Translations under genes and position numbers: made by a program
The notes under the pieces: model-generated
The model's database searches: none
What the model was told of the DNA's origin: nothing
Seen by the model: the letters and a program-made list of their open reading frames with translations, nothing else
Assembly (NCBI GenBank): GCA_964528875.1
Contig: CAZGUI010000026.1
Span: 1-33,792 of the forward strand
Direction of reading: 5' to 3'
DNA length: 33,792 nucleotides
DNA from: Bacteroides_E sp964528875
Lineage (GTDB): Bacteria; Bacteroidota; Bacteroidia; Bacteroidales; Bacteroidaceae
Part shown: in pieces, positions 8,088 through 15,966 of the stretch
Layout: each line of letters begins with the position of its first letter
How positions within the stretch are numbered: the stretch's first letter is position 1

Positions 8088-9407
8088 CTATTTTTGTAAT
8101 TTAAACATGACTGGCAAAGTATATTTAACACTTACTTTTTCTCCATTTTGCATTCCCGGTTCCCACTTAGGCATACTTTCAACCACCCGAACTGCTTCTG
8201 CATCAAGAGAAGTATCTATACTTCTAACCACATTAACATTTCTAATAGAGCCATCAGCATCTATAATATATTGCACAATTACTCTTCCCTGTTTTCCTTC
8301 TTTTTGAGCTACAACAGGATATTTTATGTTTTGAGCTAAATACTTCATTAACCCTTCGGTTCCACCAGGAAATGAAGGCATTTTTTCAACCACAGTATAT
8401 ACCTCAGTTTTTACAGGCATCATTTCTTCTAAAGGAGCTTCTTCAAAACCACTGATATCTTTATCATAGGTATTATACCCTACCACCACTAGTTCATCCT
8501 GTGTTTCCTCAGAGCTAATAACTTTGTCTGTTTTTGCATCGCTACATCCAAGCCCAAAAGCCAATAGAACAGTTAATGGCACTACATAAAGTATTTTCAA
8601 TGGTTGCCATCGATTCGATTTCTTTTTTAACATCATACTTATTCGATTTTTTAAATAACTGTAATTGTAACTACTGGCCAAACTAAATTTATAGTCACCT
8701 ACAGATTTTCTGATTAATAATAATTGATATGTTTTTGCATCAATGCCTTGTTGTAATACATATTGATCTGCTTGATATTCATGAACTTTTTCTAATTCAT
8801 ATTTAAGTAACCAGACAAAAGGATTAAACCATTGCAGCATCAGAACTAGGTTCATCAAAAGCAGGTCAATAGAGTGTTTGTAGTAAATATGTCCTTCTTC
8901 GTGCTTTAAGATAGCTTCGCTATTCGTTTCAATCTCTTTATTGGAAAGAACAATAAATTTCATCCAACTAAAAGGAGCAACTTGTTCTTCATTATGCACT
9001 ATTAAAACACTTCCATTTGAGAGATTGGTTTTATCTCCTTTCTTCAGTATTCTAGTCAAACGTATAAAACCAATTAATAATTTAATAAAAACAAAAGCCA
9101 CACCTACTCCATAGAGAATAAACAACAAAGAACTCCAGGAGAAATGGGATTGCATGGTAGGAGAAACAATGATTTCATTGAGTTGAACCATCAATGAAGG
9201 TATTGTTATGGGAGTTGTAGATGACGTAATATGAAATAAATCTTGCCAATTAAACAAAGGCAAAACAAGAGCCATAAACAATATTGAGATCAATACTACC
9301 CTATTTAACTTATAGAAAGTCTCCTTACTCAATACTCCCTTATAAAAGATAAAATAAACAGCTAAAACAAGGGAGGATAAAATTAAATAATTTAGATAAA
9401 CAGACAT
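8088..9407 (-). CDS. M56 (BlaR1/MecR1-like) membrane peptidase fused to a TonB C-terminal domain
   Basis: A 439-residue protein. The N-terminal part carries several membrane helices (about 5-25, 36-52, 93-118, 180-200) and an M56 zinc-peptidase domain with H169-E-E-G-H173 as the HExxH motif and E210 in EYQAD as the likely third ligand. A further helix (about 271-287) is followed by a linker and a TonB C-terminal domain (about 335-437), with the typical PSFPGGTEGLMKYLAQNIKYP and VQYIIDADGSI stretches. In staphylococci BlaR1/MecR1 senses beta-lactam and triggers cleavage of BlaI/MecI. Here the penicillin-binding sensor domain is absent and TonB stands in its place, an arrangement common in Bacteroidota. 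The gene starts 4 bases after blaI ends, so the two form an operon. The signal and the role of the TonB domain are unknown. Confidence 0.92.
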   Translation of the reverse strand: MSVYLNYLILSSLVLAVYFIFYKGVLSKETFYKLNRVVLISILFMALVLPLFNWQDLFHITSSTTPITIPSLMVQLNEIIVSPTMQSHFSWSSLLFILYGVGVAFVFIKLLIGFIRLTRILKKGDKTNLSNGSVLIVHNEEQVAPFSWMKFIVLSNKEIETNSEAILKHEEGHIYYKHSIDLLLMNLVLMLQWFNPFVWLLKYELEKVHEYQADQYVLQQGIDAKTYQLLLIRKSVGDYKFSLASSYNYSYLKNRISMMLKKKSNRWQPLKILYVVPLTVLLAFGLGCSDAKTDKVISSEETQDELVVVGYNTYDKDISGFEEAPLEEMMPVKTEVYTVVEKMPSFPGGTEGLMKYLAQNIKYPVVAQKEGKQGRVIVQYIIDADGSIRNVNVVRSIDTSLDAEAVRVVESMPKWEPGMQNGEKVSVKYTLPVMFKLQK

Positions 9408-9411
9408 CGTT

Positions 9412-9774
9412 TTATTTTTCTTGTTGTTCTACTTGTTCTATTAGTTTTTTCAACTCCTCTATGCTGAGTTCTTCTTCTTTCACTAAGGTGGATACAACAT
9501 CCAAAAAAGAATTATTAAAATATTTAGACACAACTCCGGTTAGTTGTGAATTGTTATACTCTTCTTTAGTTATTATAGGATAATACTGATGCGTATTACC
9601 ATAAGTGTTATGAGATAAATATTTTTTATCCTCCAACCCACGCACAATAGTTGAAAGTGTATTAAAATGAGGTTTGGGATCACTGTGATGTTCTAAAAGG
9701 TCTTTAACAAATAAGGCACCTTGACTCCAAAACAGCTGCATAATCTCCTCTTCTCTTTGTGTTAAGTTCTTCAT
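9412..9774 (-). CDS. BlaI/MecI-family repressor
   Basis: A 120-residue winged-helix repressor. LTQREEEIMQLFW at the N-terminus, PHFNTLSTIVRGLEDKKYLSH as recognition helix and wing, and a helical C-terminal dimerisation region ending in a glutamate- and lysine-rich tail are all typical of BlaI/MecI proteins of about 120-130 residues. It should bind its own promoter as a dimer and be inactivated through the downstream M56 protease. The three dyads at 9827-9885, 52 bases upstream of the start codon, are the obvious candidate operators, which implies autorepression of the two-gene operon. Confidence 0.93.
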   Translation of the reverse strand: MKNLTQREEEIMQLFWSQGALFVKDLLEHHSDPKPHFNTLSTIVRGLEDKKYLSHNTYGNTHQYYPIITKEEYNNSQLTGVVSKYFNNSFLDVVSTLVKEEELSIEELKKLIEQVEQQEK

Positions 9775-9826
9775 CTTTCCTAGTATTTAATATAACAACC
9801 GCAATTAATAAAAAATGCTCCAATAA

Positions 9827-9885
9827 AACTAATGATTTTAGTTAATAAACTACAACACATAGTTCACAAACTAAATACTGTAGTT
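9827..9885. promoter_or_regulatory. Three tandem operator dyads upstream of blaI
   Basis: Three 17-bp dyads of the form AACTA-N7-TAGTT lie at 9827-9843, 9848-9864 and 9869-9885. They are separated by exactly 4 bases, so the centres (9835, 9856, 9877) are 21 bp apart, about two helical turns. The arms are identical in all three while the 7-base cores differ, as expected for dimer-bound operators. BlaI/MecI operators in staphylococci are also dyads, with a TACA/TGTA core; ACTACA and TGTAGT occur within this block too. TTAGTTTG (9867-9874, minus strand) is one base off a -7 box and would be covered by the third dyad. Confidence 0.8.
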
Positions 9886-9905
9886 TAAACATTAAAAGAA
9901 TAAGT

Positions 9906-9937
9906 AAAAAAGGTATCTATTTTATCAATAGATACCT
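9906..9937 (-). terminator. Intrinsic terminator of the YhcH-like gene
   Basis: AGGTATCTATT (9911-9921) pairs perfectly with AATAGATACCT (9927-9937) around a 5-base loop. On the minus strand the stem is followed by a run of six T. It lies about 50 bases after the stop of the gene at 9986-10432. Confidence 0.88.
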
Positions 9938-9985
9938 AACAATGGTTTTGAATTGATTCAGAATCATCAAACCAAAAAAGTTACA

Positions 9986-10432
9986 TTACAACAGCACTTT
10001 TACTACTATTTTTTTAACAGATCCCTCACCAATACAAGGAGCATGCGCATCTTGAGGAAAGAAAACAATGAATTGTTGAGGTTCAAGAGTTATAAAAGAA
10101 GTTGCTTTATCGGTAAAGAACTGAATATCTTTATCTTTATTAAAGACATCCACCTCATTCAGTAAATTTTTACGAGGGGCAACACCAAATGTTTCAGCTT
10201 TTGACAAAGGTATTTGTATATCAATGTATTTGTTGTGGACTTCTAGTTTAGCTTCTTCTTTTGATTTTAACGTACTATCGCTTATTATAAGGAAAAGTCT
10301 ATCCTCCTCCAGTTCAATTTTTCCATTCGCAAGTTTTTCCAAATCCACACTAGTCAAGTAGTTAAATACTTTTTTGAAAAGTGGATGAACCTCTTTGTAT
10401 AAAGCAGCGTTATCTAAATAATCTATTATCAT
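9986..10432 (-). CDS. YhcH/YjgK/YiaL (EbgC-like) family protein
   Basis: A 148-residue cupin-like protein of the DUF386 family. Family signatures are LEVHNKYIDIQIPLS (about 83-97), with the conserved histidine and aspartate, and FFPQDAHAPCIG (about 123-134) with a histidine for metal binding, followed by the C-terminal KKIVVKV strand. E. coli relatives include the EbgC subunit of evolved beta-galactosidase and YhcH/NanQ, linked to sialic-acid anomers; they are thought to act on sugars or sugar anomers. Nothing nearby fixes the substrate. It is a single gene divergent from the thioredoxin gene, with its own terminator. Confidence 0.9.
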   Translation of the reverse strand: MIIDYLDNAALYKEVHPLFKKVFNYLTSVDLEKLANGKIELEEDRLFLIISDSTLKSKEEAKLEVHNKYIDIQIPLSKAETFGVAPRKNLLNEVDVFNKDKDIQFFTDKATSFITLEPQQFIVFFPQDAHAPCIGEGSVKKIVVKVLL

Positions 10433-10661
10433 AAAACACTCTTTTAAATTGTTATTAAACCTGATTTTACAAACAAGAATAAATATACTACAATTTATAA
10501 AAATGGCAGCTCTTCTTTATTAGGAAAAGAACTAAAATTAACTCTCTTTTTTATAAGAATAAAAAAGGGTTTGATTTAAAAGCTGCAAGTTTGAAAACAA
10601 TTTTATAAAAATGCTGTTATATTCAATAATATAAGTAAAACCAATACTGAATTAATTAGAA

Positions 10662-11153
10662 ATGATCATGAGAAAAAATTACTTACTTTTTATACCTCTG
10701 TTTTTTGCAGTACTAGCTTTGGCAGCCTGTGGAAATGCAAATAAGTCTACAACAGAAAATACAGCAGAAGGTGAAGCGACTGAAGTAGCTGCAACTAATG
10801 CTATAGCTCATCTGACAAAAGCAGATTTCATTGCAAAAGTTTCAGACTTTGAAAGCAATCCAAATGAATGGACGTTCAAAGGAAACAAACCAATGTTAGT
10901 TGATTTTTATGCCACTTGGTGCCCTCCTTGTAAACAAATTGCTCCTATTTTAGAAGAGCTAGCTAAAACTTACGAAGGGAAAATAGACTTTTATAAAATT
11001 GATGTGGATCAAGAAGGAGAATTAGCTCAAGCTTATAACATTAAAAGTATTCCTACTCTATATTTTATCCCTGTAGAAGGTGAACCTGAAGTTATTTTAG
11101 GTGCAATGTCTAAAGAGGATTTTATAGCCAAATTAGAAGGACTACTTAAATAA
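10662..11153 (+). CDS. Thioredoxin-fold lipoprotein
   Basis: A 163-residue envelope protein. The N-terminus MIMRKNYLLFIPLFFAVLAL followed by AAC at 21-23 is a clear signal peptidase II lipobox. A short Thr/Ala/Glu-rich linker then leads to a thioredoxin domain (about 60-163) with active site W86-C87-P-P-C90, a KIDVDQEGELAQAY strand and helix, and the cis-proline region SIPTLYF. CPPC rather than CGPC is found in periplasmic thiol-disulfide proteins, so a reductant or isomerase role in the envelope is likely. A start at the second ATG (10668) would remove two residues and keep the signal peptide. It is a single-gene unit followed by a terminator. Confidence 0.93.
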   Translation: MIMRKNYLLFIPLFFAVLALAACGNANKSTTENTAEGEATEVAATNAIAHLTKADFIAKVSDFESNPNEWTFKGNKPMLVDFYATWCPPCKQIAPILEELAKTYEGKIDFYKIDVDQEGELAQAYNIKSIPTLYFIPVEGEPEVILGAMSKEDFIAKLEGLLK

Positions 11154-11182
11154 TTCACAATCCACAATCCAAATAAAAATAG

Positions 11183-11232
11183 AAGACTTCTATCTGCTTC
11201 CTGTTTTAGGTTTAGATAGAAGTCTTTTTTTA
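11183..11232 (+). terminator. Intrinsic terminator of the thioredoxin gene
   Basis: AAGACTTCTATCT (11183-11195) pairs perfectly with AGATAGAAGTCTT (11214-11226), giving a 13-bp stem with an 18-base loop followed by a T-run. It begins 30 bases after the stop codon. Confidence 0.85.
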
Positions 11233-11360
11233 TTTTCAATTTTTGGATTGTTTACTTGGTTTTTTAATCATCATTAAAAAAGCCTTAACTTTTGGGTGTT
11301 TTTTGTTCAACTAATTATTTTTTTTGAACTTTATAAGTTTTAGTAGTAGAACAAAGAAGT

Positions 11361-13079
11361 ATGATTAAATTAAAACAGCTATACAAACAGCTTACAACGC
11401 AAAATGGGTTATTTTATCTATTCATTGTGGCCCTTACTCTTCCTAATTTCATTCTATCATTTACAGAAACTCTTCCTCTAATAGCTAAAGCCGTTAATAT
11501 CATGCTTCCTCTGGGTATCTATTGGCTCTTATTCACGCTCAGTAAGAAGCCCGGTAAAATGTTTTTCATTCTATCCTTTTTTGTTTTCTTAGCAGCTTTT
11601 CAAATTGTACTATTATACTTATTTGGAGAGTCTATCATTGCTGTAGATATGTTTCTAAATCTAGTCAATACTAACAGCAATGAAGCTTTTGAATTATTAA
11701 ACAACATTTGGCCGGGAGTGCTTTTTGTTTGTGTCGTTTATATTCCTGCAATCATTGAAGCCATTAAGTCAATTCAGAACAAAAATAAGTTAACTCTCTC
11801 TTTCATAAAGAAACAAAGATACATTGCTACAGGACTAATAAGCGTAGGTATTTTGCTCTTGATTTTATCGTACACCACATTAAAACCTAAATTTATTTAC
11901 GAAGCTAAATCCGAATTATTTCCTATAAATGTATGCTATAATGCTGTACAAGCTTTTCAACGCAAAAAAGAGGTTAATAATTTTTATGAAACATCTAATG
12001 GTTTTCAGTTTAACGCTACCTCAACAAGAGAAAAAAATGAAAAGGAAGTATATATCTTTGTTATTGGTGAAACAGCAAGAGCATTAAACTGGGAGCTGTA
12101 TGGATATAATAGACCCACCAACCCTCAATTAAAGCTAATGAATAATTTGTTTGTTTTCCCGGATGCTCTTACAGAATCGAATACCACGCACAAAAGTGTT
12201 CCTTTACTCCTTTCATCAGCCTCGGCTCAAAACTACTCGGCACTTTATACACAAAAAAGTATAATTACTGCTTTTAAAGAAGCAGGCTTCCAAACGTTTT
12301 ATTGTACAAACCAAGTATCCAATAATTCTTACATTGATTTCTTTGCAAATGAAGCTGATGAAACTATACGCTTAAAAAAAGGCCTATCACCTAAAGAAAA
12401 TGTTTACGATTCGGAACTGACAGTAAAAGTTCAAGAGCGATTAGCTGAAGGTTATAATAAATTATTCATTGTTTTACATTGTTATGGCTCTCATTTTGAT
12501 TATCATGCCAGATATCCCCAAGAGTATGTTTACTTTACTCCTGACAATGAAACCCGAGCCACTCCTAAGCTTAGAAAGTTTCTAATTAACGAGTATGATA
12601 ATAGTATTCGATATACTGATGATTTTTTAGCCCATTTAATGCAAATCTTAGAACAGGAAAGAGTTCCTGCAGCTTTATTATACACCTCCGATCATGGAGA
12701 AGATATATTCGATGATGAAAGGAATCGTTTTTTACATGCATCACCTATTCCTTCCTATTACCAAATACATGTCCCTTTTTTAATTTGGGTATCATCCAAC
12801 TATAAAGAACAATATAACGATCTCTGTTCTGTAGTTGATAGCAATAAGAAGAAACCTGTATCTACTAACCTTGTTGCGTTTCATACTCTTCTATCACTTG
12901 CAGGAATAGAATCACCTTACCTTGAACAAACCCACTCATTAGGTTCAATACAATACAACATTGATAAACGTTACTATCTGAATGATCATTGTAAGCCTGA
13001 AACATTCCATCAAGTTGGATTGAAAAAGGCTGATTTTTTGATGTTCGACAAAATGAACTTACACTACTCCAAGGAGTGA
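11361..13079 (+). CDS. Lipid A phosphoethanolamine transferase-like membrane sulfatase-fold protein (EptA family)
   Basis: A 572-residue protein with about five membrane helices in residues 15-172 and a periplasmic alkaline-phosphatase-fold domain (about 228-520). Metal and catalytic positions are visible: E237 in FVIGETARALN, the nucleophile position T276 in TTHKSVP, and D444-H445 in TSDHGED; GYNRPTNP follows the first motif as in EptA and related enzymes. These enzymes move phosphoethanolamine from phosphatidylethanolamine to lipid A or other envelope glycans, lowering surface charge and sensitivity to cationic peptides. The exact acceptor cannot be assigned. Two inverted repeats lie upstream: an A+T stem at 11260-11281, and GTTCAA (11305-11310) with TTGAAC (11324-11329). 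The 22-bp repeat array begins 8 bases after the stop. Confidence 0.88.
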   Translation: MIKLKQLYKQLTTQNGLFYLFIVALTLPNFILSFTETLPLIAKAVNIMLPLGIYWLLFTLSKKPGKMFFILSFFVFLAAFQIVLLYLFGESIIAVDMFLNLVNTNSNEAFELLNNIWPGVLFVCVVYIPAIIEAIKSIQNKNKLTLSFIKKQRYIATGLISVGILLLILSYTTLKPKFIYEAKSELFPINVCYNAVQAFQRKKEVNNFYETSNGFQFNATSTREKNEKEVYIFVIGETARALNWELYGYNRPTNPQLKLMNNLFVFPDALTESNTTHKSVPLLLSSASAQNYSALYTQKSIITAFKEAGFQTFYCTNQVSNNSYIDFFANEADETIRLKKGLSPKENVYDSELTVKVQERLAEGYNKLFIVLHCYGSHFDYHARYPQEYVYFTPDNETRATPKLRKFLINEYDNSIRYTDDFLAHLMQILEQERVPAALLYTSDHGEDIFDDERNRFLHASPIPSYYQIHVPFLIWVSSNYKEQYNDLCSVVDSNKKKPVSTNLVAFHTLLSLAGIESPYLEQTHSLGSIQYNIDKRYYLNDHCKPETFHQVGLKKADFLMFDKMNLHYSKE

Positions 13080-13086
13080 TAAAACA

Positions 13087-13165
13087 CGGTCTTAGACCTA
13101 AGGGGTGTCGGTCTAGGACTGAACACCCTTCGGTCCTAGACCGAGGGGCCTTTGATCCTAGACCG
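13087..13165. repeat. Array of four 22-bp units built on a near-palindromic 13-mer (copy A)
   Basis: Four units start at 13087, 13109, 13131 and 13153, an exact 22-base period. Each has a 13-base near-palindrome of the CGGTCCTAGACCG type followed by a 9-base spacer. Units 2 and 3 are in opposite orientation (CGGTCTAGGACTG, then CGGTCCTAGACCG), so together they can fold into a 13-bp hairpin with one G-T mismatch position and a 9-base loop. The array is markedly richer in G+C than its surroundings. Units 3-4 are followed shortly by a T-run (13174 onward), so it may also help end transcription of the transferase gene. A second copy lies at 19936-20014. Confidence 0.85.
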
Positions 13166-13273
13166 ACTAAATTCCTTTTTTTTATTAGAGAAAAAGAAAG
13201 CTAAACAATTGTCTTTATATATTAATTGTATTAAATTAGAGAAAGTATATTATAAACTTAATACTGGACGCTA

Positions 13274-13669
13274 ATGAAAACAAGAGCTTTGAATGTAGGT
13301 TTTCTCTGTTTCTTTCTCATTAGTTGCATAGGATCGGATGGTGAAGATTTTATTCAAGAAATCAATAATGATATGCTTGAGAGAATTGAGTTGTCTAGTA
13401 CACACATAGAAATGAAAATAGAAGAAGAGATACTTCTCTGCGATCTGTTAACGACCAAGCTATTGAGTGGACACGAAAAAAACATTTCGGTTATGCACTA
13501 CCCTAGTAATATCACTGTTCCTGAGTATAATTGGATGAGTTCAGATCCACTGATTATGCAAGTCCGAGAAAATAAGCTTGTTGCAATTTTTCCTGGAGAG
13601 GCACGGCTCATTGTTAGAGTTAAAGGTATTAAAAAAGAAGCTTCTTGTTTAGTAACTGTAAAAGAATAA
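13274..13669 (+). CDS. Small lipoprotein with a Big_2/BACON-like Ig domain
   Basis: A 131-residue protein with signal sequence MKTRALNVGFLCFFLISC and a probable lipobox ending at C18. The C-terminal 60 residues fit a bacterial Ig-like (Big_2) repeat: YNWMSSDPLIMQV, a turn, then LVAIFPGEARLIVRVKG and a final SCLVTV strand, as in the pattern W-S-S-D/N-P...V...G-x-A-x-I. It is probably exported to the cell surface or periplasm; the function is unknown. It sits alone after the 22-bp repeat array, with no recognisable -7 box. Confidence 0.7.
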   Translation: MKTRALNVGFLCFFLISCIGSDGEDFIQEINNDMLERIELSSTHIEMKIEEEILLCDLLTTKLLSGHEKNISVMHYPSNITVPEYNWMSSDPLIMQVRENKLVAIFPGEARLIVRVKGIKKEASCLVTVKE

Positions 13670-13812
13670 GCCTTTCAATATAGCCTTTTAAATGAGATCG
13701 GTGATACTTCAAAATCAGTTGAACGAACTTCTTCTTTGATAGAGAAAGAATTCCTTTACATTTAATTAGTAGGTTCAAATATTGCTAAAAATCAGCCACA
13801 AATAAGTAGAAT

Positions 13813-14205
13813 ATGACAAACAGAACAAGTGATGATGTTATAATAGAATTAAAACCTAATGAGGTTTTTGTTTTTGGCAGCAATCTATCTGGACATCATG
13901 GAGCTGGAGCTGCTAAAATAGCAATGAACAAGTGGGGCGCTGAATGGGGAAAAGGTGTAGGACTTCAAGGACAAACTTATGCCATTCCTACAATGCAAGG
14001 AGGAATAGAAACTATTAAACCCTATGTTGACAAATTCATTACTTTTGCTACAGAACATCCGGAACTCACTTTCCTTGTTACTGAAATAGGCTGTGGAATA
14101 GCCGGATTTACTCCTGAAATGATTGCTCCATTATTTAAGAAAGCAAAATCTATTGAAAACATTCATCTCTCCAAACACTTTTGGGAGGTTCTAAAAAATA
14201 GCTAG
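13813..14205 (+). CDS. Macro-domain-like protein of the A1S_2505 phage-protein type
   Basis: A 130-residue soluble protein. VFVFGSNLSGHHGAGAAKIAMNKWGA near residue 17, followed by GLQGQTYAIPT and TEIGCGIAGF, is a recognisable signature of a small family found in phages and bacteria (A1S_2505-like). I recall it as related to macro domains, which bind or process ADP-ribose derivatives: the Gly/Ala/His-rich loops resemble ADP-ribose-binding loops. No signal peptide or membrane segment is seen, so it is cytoplasmic. The catalytic activity is not established. Neighbours give no clear functional link. Confidence 0.65.
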   Translation: MTNRTSDDVIIELKPNEVFVFGSNLSGHHGAGAAKIAMNKWGAEWGKGVGLQGQTYAIPTMQGGIETIKPYVDKFITFATEHPELTFLVTEIGCGIAGFTPEMIAPLFKKAKSIENIHLSKHFWEVLKNS

Positions 14206-14246
14206 TTAAGTATTCTTGTTTTCAATACCACCTCGCTTTAATTTTG

Positions 14247-14254
14247 TATTTTTG
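14247..14254 (+). promoter_or_regulatory. -7 box just before the radical SAM gene
   Basis: TATTTTTG fits TAnnTTTG exactly and ends only 5 bases before the start ATG at 14260. If transcription starts at the usual distance, the mRNA has almost no 5' leader. No strong -33 TTTG is seen. Confidence 0.5.
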
Positions 14255-14259
14255 CATCT

Positions 14260-15966
14260 ATGAAAATAGTCCTCACTACGCTTAATGCAAAATACATACA
14301 CACCTCATTGGCTTTAAGATGGCTGTATGTGGCTAATAAAGATTGCTTTGATATTGATTTTATTGAATATACTCTTAAAGAGAATATCGAAGTCATTGCA
14401 GATGAATTAATCTATACTCAAGCGGATATATTAGGTTTTAGTGTGTCTATTTGGAATGTTGAAAAAACAGCTACTCTAATAAAACAATTAAAAAAGAAAA
14501 ATCCTAATCTCATTATCCTTATTGGTGGACCTGAAGTTAGTTATGAACCGGAATATTTCCTAACCAATTGGCCTGTAGACTATGTAATAAGTGGAGAAGG
14601 AGAATTTGTTTTAGGCGAATTACTAACCGAAATAGAAGCAAAAAGAGTACCTAATATTGAAGGGGTTTCCTCAAAAAATCACATTAGCAAGCAGGTAGTA
14701 CAAGCAGATATCAATCGGTTAATCACTCTGGATTCACCTTATCGGCTGGAACGGGATAAGAAGGAATTAAAGCACCGTATGATATACTTTGAAACCTCCC
14801 GAGGGTGTCCTTATCAATGCCAATACTGTCTTTCTTCGCTTGAAAAAGGTGTTCGCTATTTTCCACCAGATTATATTCAAGATAACCTAACATACTTCAT
14901 AGAGCAAGAATGTAAACAGATTAAATTTTTAGACCGAACTTTTAATTTAAATAAGACACACACCGAATTTGTTTTTGAGTTTTTAATTAATAACTATCGT
15001 CCCAACTTAAGTTGTCAGTTTGAAGTTTATGCTGATATTCTATCGGAAGAGTTAATTGAATATTTAAATAAAACTTTGCCTACAAACTTTTTCAGATTTG
15101 AAATTGGTATACAGTCCACCTATGAACCCACAAATTTAGCAGTAAAGCGCAGACAAAACTTTGAGGTTTTAGCAAAAAATGTACAGTTATTAATCGATGG
15201 AGGAAAGATAGATTTACATTTAGATTTGATTGCAGGATTACCCTTTGAAAGCTACTCTCGATTTATTCAATCGTTCAATGATGTGTTTCAACTTAAAGCT
15301 AAGGAGTTACAATTGGGATTCCTGAAGCTATTACGGGGAACCAATCTACGAAAACAAGCAGAAAAATATGGCTATATATATAGTAAAAAAGCTCCATACG
15401 AAGTCATAAAGAATAATGATATATCAGCCGATGAGTTAGATAAAATTCGACTAGCCGAATTTGCACTTGAAAAACTATGGAATAGCAACCGATTTTCAAG
15501 AACAATGGATTTAATTTTCTCAAACTATTATAATGGACAGTTTTATGAGTTCTTTTATGCTTTTGGCGTTTATTATCAAACTCAAGACTTACCCCAATTT
15601 GGTTATCAACTAGAAGATTTGTATTTATCAGTACATCAGTTTTTATTATCACAAAATATAAATATTCTACCTCAACTACGTACTGACTATTATCAAAACT
15701 TTAATATTCGTCCACGAGGATTTTGGGAGAGTGAGTTTACGAAAGAAGAGAAAAAACAATTACATTATCAGATTGGACAGGACAAGGATTTTTTGAAAAA
15801 ACACAAACTCACTCGCAAGATAGTAGAAAAACAAATGAGTATCGATCTCTTTGATAATGATAAATACCTCTTAACTCGTTTTGGAACAAAGAAATCCAAC
15901 TCAGACATTCATCCTACTTATGTATACCAATTTAAACCGAAGGCGAAGAACACCGTCACTTTGTGA
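14260..15966 (+). CDS. B12-binding-domain radical SAM protein (DUF4080 family)
   Basis: A 568-residue protein. Residues 1-130 form a cobalamin-binding-like Rossmann domain (MKIVLTTLNAKYIHTSLALRWL, ILGFSVSIWN, LIILIGGPEVS, DYVISGEGE). The radical SAM core (about 170-380) has the 4Fe-4S motif C183-x3-C187-x2-C190 in RGCPYQCQYC, followed by KFLDRTFN and LDLIAGLP strands. The C-terminal 170 residues match the DUF4080 extension. Such proteins perform SAM-dependent radical chemistry such as methylation or tRNA/lipid modification; the substrate for this group is unknown to me. The last 66 bases overlap the convergent AlaX-like gene. It is widespread in Bacteroides and is probably a core gene. Confidence 0.9.
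   Translation: MKIVLTTLNAKYIHTSLALRWLYVANKDCFDIDFIEYTLKENIEVIADELIYTQADILGFSVSIWNVEKTATLIKQLKKKNPNLIILIGGPEVSYEPEYFLTNWPVDYVISGEGEFVLGELLTEIEAKRVPNIEGVSSKNHISKQVVQADINRLITLDSPYRLERDKKELKHRMIYFETSRGCPYQCQYCLSSLEKGVRYFPPDYIQDNLTYFIEQECKQIKFLDRTFNLNKTHTEFVFEFLINNYRPNLSCQFEVYADILSEELIEYLNKTLPTNFFRFEIGIQSTYEPTNLAVKRRQNFEVLAKNVQLLIDGGKIDLHLDLIAGLPFESYSRFIQSFNDVFQLKAKELQLGFLKLLRGTNLRKQAEKYGYIYSKKAPYEVIKNNDISADELDKIRLAEFALEKLWNSNRFSRTMDLIFSNYYNGQFYEFFYAFGVYYQTQDLPQFGYQLEDLYLSVHQFLLSQNINILPQLRTDYYQNFNIRPRGFWESEFTKEEKKQLHYQIGQDKDFLKKHKLTRKIVEKQMSIDLFDNDKYLLTRFGTKKSNSDIHPTYVYQFKPKAKNTVTL

Noticed and set aside
165..9774. A defence or antiphage island
   Set aside because: None of the genes matches a known defence family; the content is regulatory, transport and housekeeping.
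9953..10165. Plus-strand 70-codon frame across the YhcH-like gene
   Set aside because: It is antisense to a well-conserved gene and has no recognisable features.
11260..11329. Terminator or operator upstream of the phosphoethanolamine transferase gene
   Set aside because: The inverted repeats (9 bp of A/T; GTTCAA/TTGAAC with 13-base gap) are short and could arise by chance in such A+T-rich DNA, so they are mentioned only under the gene.
13087..13165. Possible CRISPR array
   Set aside because: The period is only 22 bases, the units are near-palindromes in mixed orientation, the 9-base gaps are related to each other, and no cas genes are present.
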